Of a stretch of DNA of 8,138 nucleotides, positions 7,401 through 8,138 are shown piece after piece (positions within the stretch are counted from its first letter, which is position 1; each line of letters opens with the position of its first letter). The stretch is from assembly GCA_964627195.1 (NCBI GenBank), contig CAZVJU010000040.1:1-8138 (forward strand), written 5' to 3'. A program made the position numbers and the translations under genes. The stretch is from CAZVJU01 sp964627195. Its GTDB lineage: Bacteria > Patescibacteriota > Microgenomatia > UBA8517. The notes below the pieces were generated by a model. That model did not search any database and was not told the origin of the DNA. It saw only the letters and a list, made by a program, of their open reading frames with translations.

Positions 7401-7523
7401 ATTTCTTTTGCCTTTCTCGCTCCAAGTCTCGAGTAGCTTCTTAAGGTCGGGATAATAACTCTCTTCACGAGCATCGCCCAATTTCATTGTCTTAAACAAA
7501 TCCTGAAAATATTTTTCCAACAT
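4431..7523 (-). CDS. single-chain restriction-modification enzyme (Type ISP/IIG-like nuclease-methyltransferase)
   Basis: A 1030-residue enzyme that should methylate adenine N6 at its recognition site and cut unmethylated DNA. Domains in order: an N-terminal PD-(D/E)XK nuclease with GNPDFRIW (D57) and YIEAKDP (E72, K74); a helical spacer (about 140-320); a gamma-class amino-methyltransferase with the motif X region RGVYYTPEPVV (322-332), SAM-binding motif I LDPASGTLTF (361-370) and catalytic motif IV NPPY (485-488). The C-terminal target-recognition domain resembles that of Type ISP enzymes: TGKDDLLV near 688, PYNYRPFDVRYV near 746, FLKIDFPRIPF near 890, GGYQVLDKWLKDR near 976. Classical Type ISP enzymes are about 1500-1600 residues and carry an SF2 helicase between nuclease and methyltransferase. 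No Walker A or DExx motif is present here, so it should act like a Type IIG enzyme without translocation. It heads the operon, behind a TAAAAT box that sits 8 bases before the ATG. Confidence 0.9.
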   Translation of the reverse strand: MLEKYFQDLFKTMKLGDAREESYYPDLKKLLETWSEKGKRNIFVTPLPKKTEAGNPDFRIWNGKEKIVGYIEAKDPKVENLDSVEDSEQLKRYRGTFPNLILTNFFEFRLYRNGQLVEKVSIGRPFIIHQLKIVPPAENQEKFLQFLDQFFSFSIPKTTTAKALAIELAKRTRFLRDNVIAEELKEENVGGTQTLEGFYKAFKDHLIASLTLQDFSDLFAQTITYGLFAARSRATNGFNRKLAYDYIPHTIGILRDVFRFISSADLPQSMEWIIDDIAEVLATSDVKKIMENFYKEGRGHDPIIHFYETFLAEYDPKERAKRGVYYTPEPVVSYIVRSIHKLLKEKFGKEDGFATQSVTVLDPASGTLTFPVEAIRQSVTEFKDKYGEGGVSGLIKTHILKNFYAFELMMASYAIGHLKVGFILDEFGYKLSGNERFNLFLTNTLDFTKEDPSKFPGVFEQAIAKESLEALKVKEDIPIMVVMGNPPYSVSSTNIVKEGTEFYNLYESYKEVVRKKERNIQPLSDDYIKFIAFAHWKVKQAGQGIVGMITNNSYLDGLIHRDLRRKLLEDFSEIYILNLHGSTKRQEKTPEGEKDENVFDIQQGVSIILLIKNDNLKKSVKYADVWGLREEKYSYLEKNNVSDTRWRSIKPQPPHNFFTIKDFEGIELYDQFVPLDKIFRQLNAGVATGKDDLLVSFNKDDLVRKLSIAEKTLFDISMQSYKIPQVLGDRLFEELKGLEIENSIVPYNYRPFDVRYVVYNKRILQRARDVIMGSFLKPNLGLVSLKGIRKQGLGYFFVTDKVTDRHILDTSADTAYVFPLYIYNSSEQQGLLEEIHKSNNLQWGNLGWLETLQSFTSSLSGNFIQPTEAIFYYVYAILYSNIYREKYQEFLKIDFPRIPFAKDYHLFQALAQRGEQLVNLHLLKDEELQRPIAKFQGGGDNQVEKREYEKFLERLHINDSQYFNGVKSEVWNYYIGGYQVLDKWLKDRVGKALSAEDVRHYCKIATAISRTIDIQKEIDRVYPKVENDLR

Positions 7524-7531
7524 TATGGCCT

Positions 7532-7560
7532 ATTTTAGCACCCAAGTTTATATTCATAAA
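7532..7560 (-). promoter_or_regulatory. extended -10 promoter for the restriction operon
   Basis: On the minus strand TGCTAAAAT (7540 to 7532) is an extended -10 (TGn plus TAAAAT), and TTTATG (7560 to 7555) lies 17 bases upstream as a weak -35. Only 8 bases separate the -10 from the ATG at 7523, so the message is probably leaderless. All three operon genes would share it. Confidence 0.5.
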
Positions 7561-7571
7561 GTATGTGTATT

Positions 7572-7600
7572 GGCGGTTCCGCCCTCCGCGCCGCGAAAGG
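7572..7600. repeat. GC-rich palindromic islet
   Basis: GGCGG (7572-7576) and CCGCC (7579-7583) form a tight palindrome, followed by CTCCGCGCCGCG and GAAAGG. It stands out against the AT-rich flanks. No T-run follows on either strand, so it is not a good intrinsic terminator. Its end, read on the minus strand as TCCTTTCGCG, also occurs at 2751-2760 on the plus strand, which hints at a dispersed intergenic repeat. Confidence 0.4.
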
Positions 7601-7613
7601 AAAAATGAAATAT

Positions 7614-8138
7614 TTAAGTGGAGGGGGTGGTTGAAGGGGTGGCCTCTGGAGATGGCGAAGGAATTGGTGTGGGCGTAGGCGATGGTGATGGTGATGTTGT
7701 GGGTATTGGGACAGGGTTTTTAGGGAGAACTTCAAGGTCTTTCGCATCAGCTACAATAAGAATTCTTGTAGTTTTATTATATTTGCCCGCTGCAAAAATT
7801 CTCCTACCCACAGAACCTTCTAAATTAACATTGCTGGGAACTTCAAGGGTGATGGCTTCGGAGGAAGAAGTGAGGAGATAATATCTGCCGGTTTGTGAGC
7901 TGTACTGTAGCGTACCAGTGAATGCCGTTTCTCGCCAGGGGTCAGGGGTGGGAAGGGTAATTGGTTTGGGGTTATATTTAAAAAACGGAATACTGAATGG
8001 TAAGACAAAACTACCTAAACCAAATGCAACAGTTGTAATTATTAAGGCTATAGCAATCGCCGTTAGTGGGCGCACTCTAAAGCGAAAGTCAATCCCTTCA
8101 TTCCCGATTATTCGATTCCACCACCTTTTTATATAAGT
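7614..8138 (-). CDS. membrane-anchored extracytoplasmic protein with Pro/Ser/Thr-rich tail (5' end outside window)
   Basis: At least 174 residues; the frame stays open to the window edge. The GTG at 8075 is probably internal because conserved-looking coding sequence (RWWNRIIGNEGIDFRFR) continues upstream of it. Order from the N-terminus: a basic cytoplasmic segment; one membrane helix (LTAIAIALIITTVAFGLGSF); a compact beta-rich domain of about 70 residues (FTGTLQYSS, RYYLLTS, ITLEVP, RIFAAGKYN, RILIVADAKDLEVLP) with an OB-like strand pattern; then about 35 residues of PSPSPTPTP-type low complexity to the TAA stop. Positive residues before the helix put the C-terminal part outside the cell. 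The tail resembles cell-wall or surface linkers, but no sorting motif follows it. I do not recognise the family. It reads towards the restriction operon but is separated by a GC islet and that operon's own promoter. Confidence 0.75.
   Translation of the reverse strand, partial: TYIKRWWNRIIGNEGIDFRFRVRPLTAIAIALIITTVAFGLGSFVLPFSIPFFKYNPKPITLPTPDPWRETAFTGTLQYSSQTGRYYLLTSSSEAITLEVPSNVNLEGSVGRRIFAAGKYNKTTRILIVADAKDLEVLPKNPVPIPTTSPSPSPTPTPIPSPSPEATPSTTPST

Noticed and set aside
7572..7600. Intrinsic terminator for the membrane-anchored protein gene
   Set aside because: The palindrome is GC-rich, but no T-run follows it on the minus strand.
7535..7747. Minus-strand frame rich in His, Pro and Leu, and the plus-strand frame at 7618-7881 rich in Gly, Val and Asp
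   Set aside because: Both are out-of-frame readings of the low-complexity DNA that encodes the Pro/Ser/Thr tail.
1..8138. CRISPR array, insertion sequence with transposase, or alternative genetic code
   Set aside because: No regularly spaced repeats and no transposase frame were seen. TGA occurs as a stop, and the large genes read through without internal TGA.

Overview
The window looks like a bacterial chromosome segment of moderate to low GC, read with the standard bacterial code (TGA acts as a stop). Several traits suggest a Candidate Phyla Radiation / Patescibacteria-type genome, possibly Microgenomates. These are weak or absent Shine-Dalgarno sequences, several starts placed directly after a -10 box, a very short family I pyrophosphatase, and a YCRKST-type serine recombinase fragment. 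This placement is inference from gene style; no marker gene is present to prove it.

Left edge (1-475): the 3' two thirds of a tRNA-Val(CAC) with encoded CCA. It is followed by a gene relic in which the N-terminal catalytic block of a serine recombinase, without a start codon, is fused in frame to the C-terminal tail of an alpha/beta hydrolase. This looks like an old integration and deletion scar beside a tRNA. Positions 453-758 (minus) hold a small inorganic pyrophosphatase that appears to lack an internal segment; its 3' end overlaps the hydrolase relic.

Middle (760-2900): two plus-strand membrane protein genes. One is an unrecognised protein with a coiled-coil-like N-terminal part and two C-terminal membrane segments. 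The other is a stand-alone six-helix ferric-reductase-like haem protein. A structured, gene-free stretch of about 210 bases follows, then a 51-codon ORF that converges on the next operon.

Right half (7560 to 3051, minus strand): a compact three-gene operon with 3-6 base gaps. In order of transcription it encodes a 1030-residue single-chain nuclease-methyltransferase of the Type ISP/IIG kind without helicase motifs, a 126-residue PD-(D/E)XK-like nuclease, and a 329-residue SDH-family Clp-fold serine protease. The restriction enzyme would mark and cut DNA. Why a second nuclease and a protease are co-transcribed with it is unknown, and this is the strongest candidate here for an undescribed defence arrangement.

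Right edge (7614-8138, minus): a membrane-anchored extracytoplasmic protein with a Pro/Ser/Thr-rich tail, whose 5' end runs off the window. A GC-rich islet separates it from the operon promoter.
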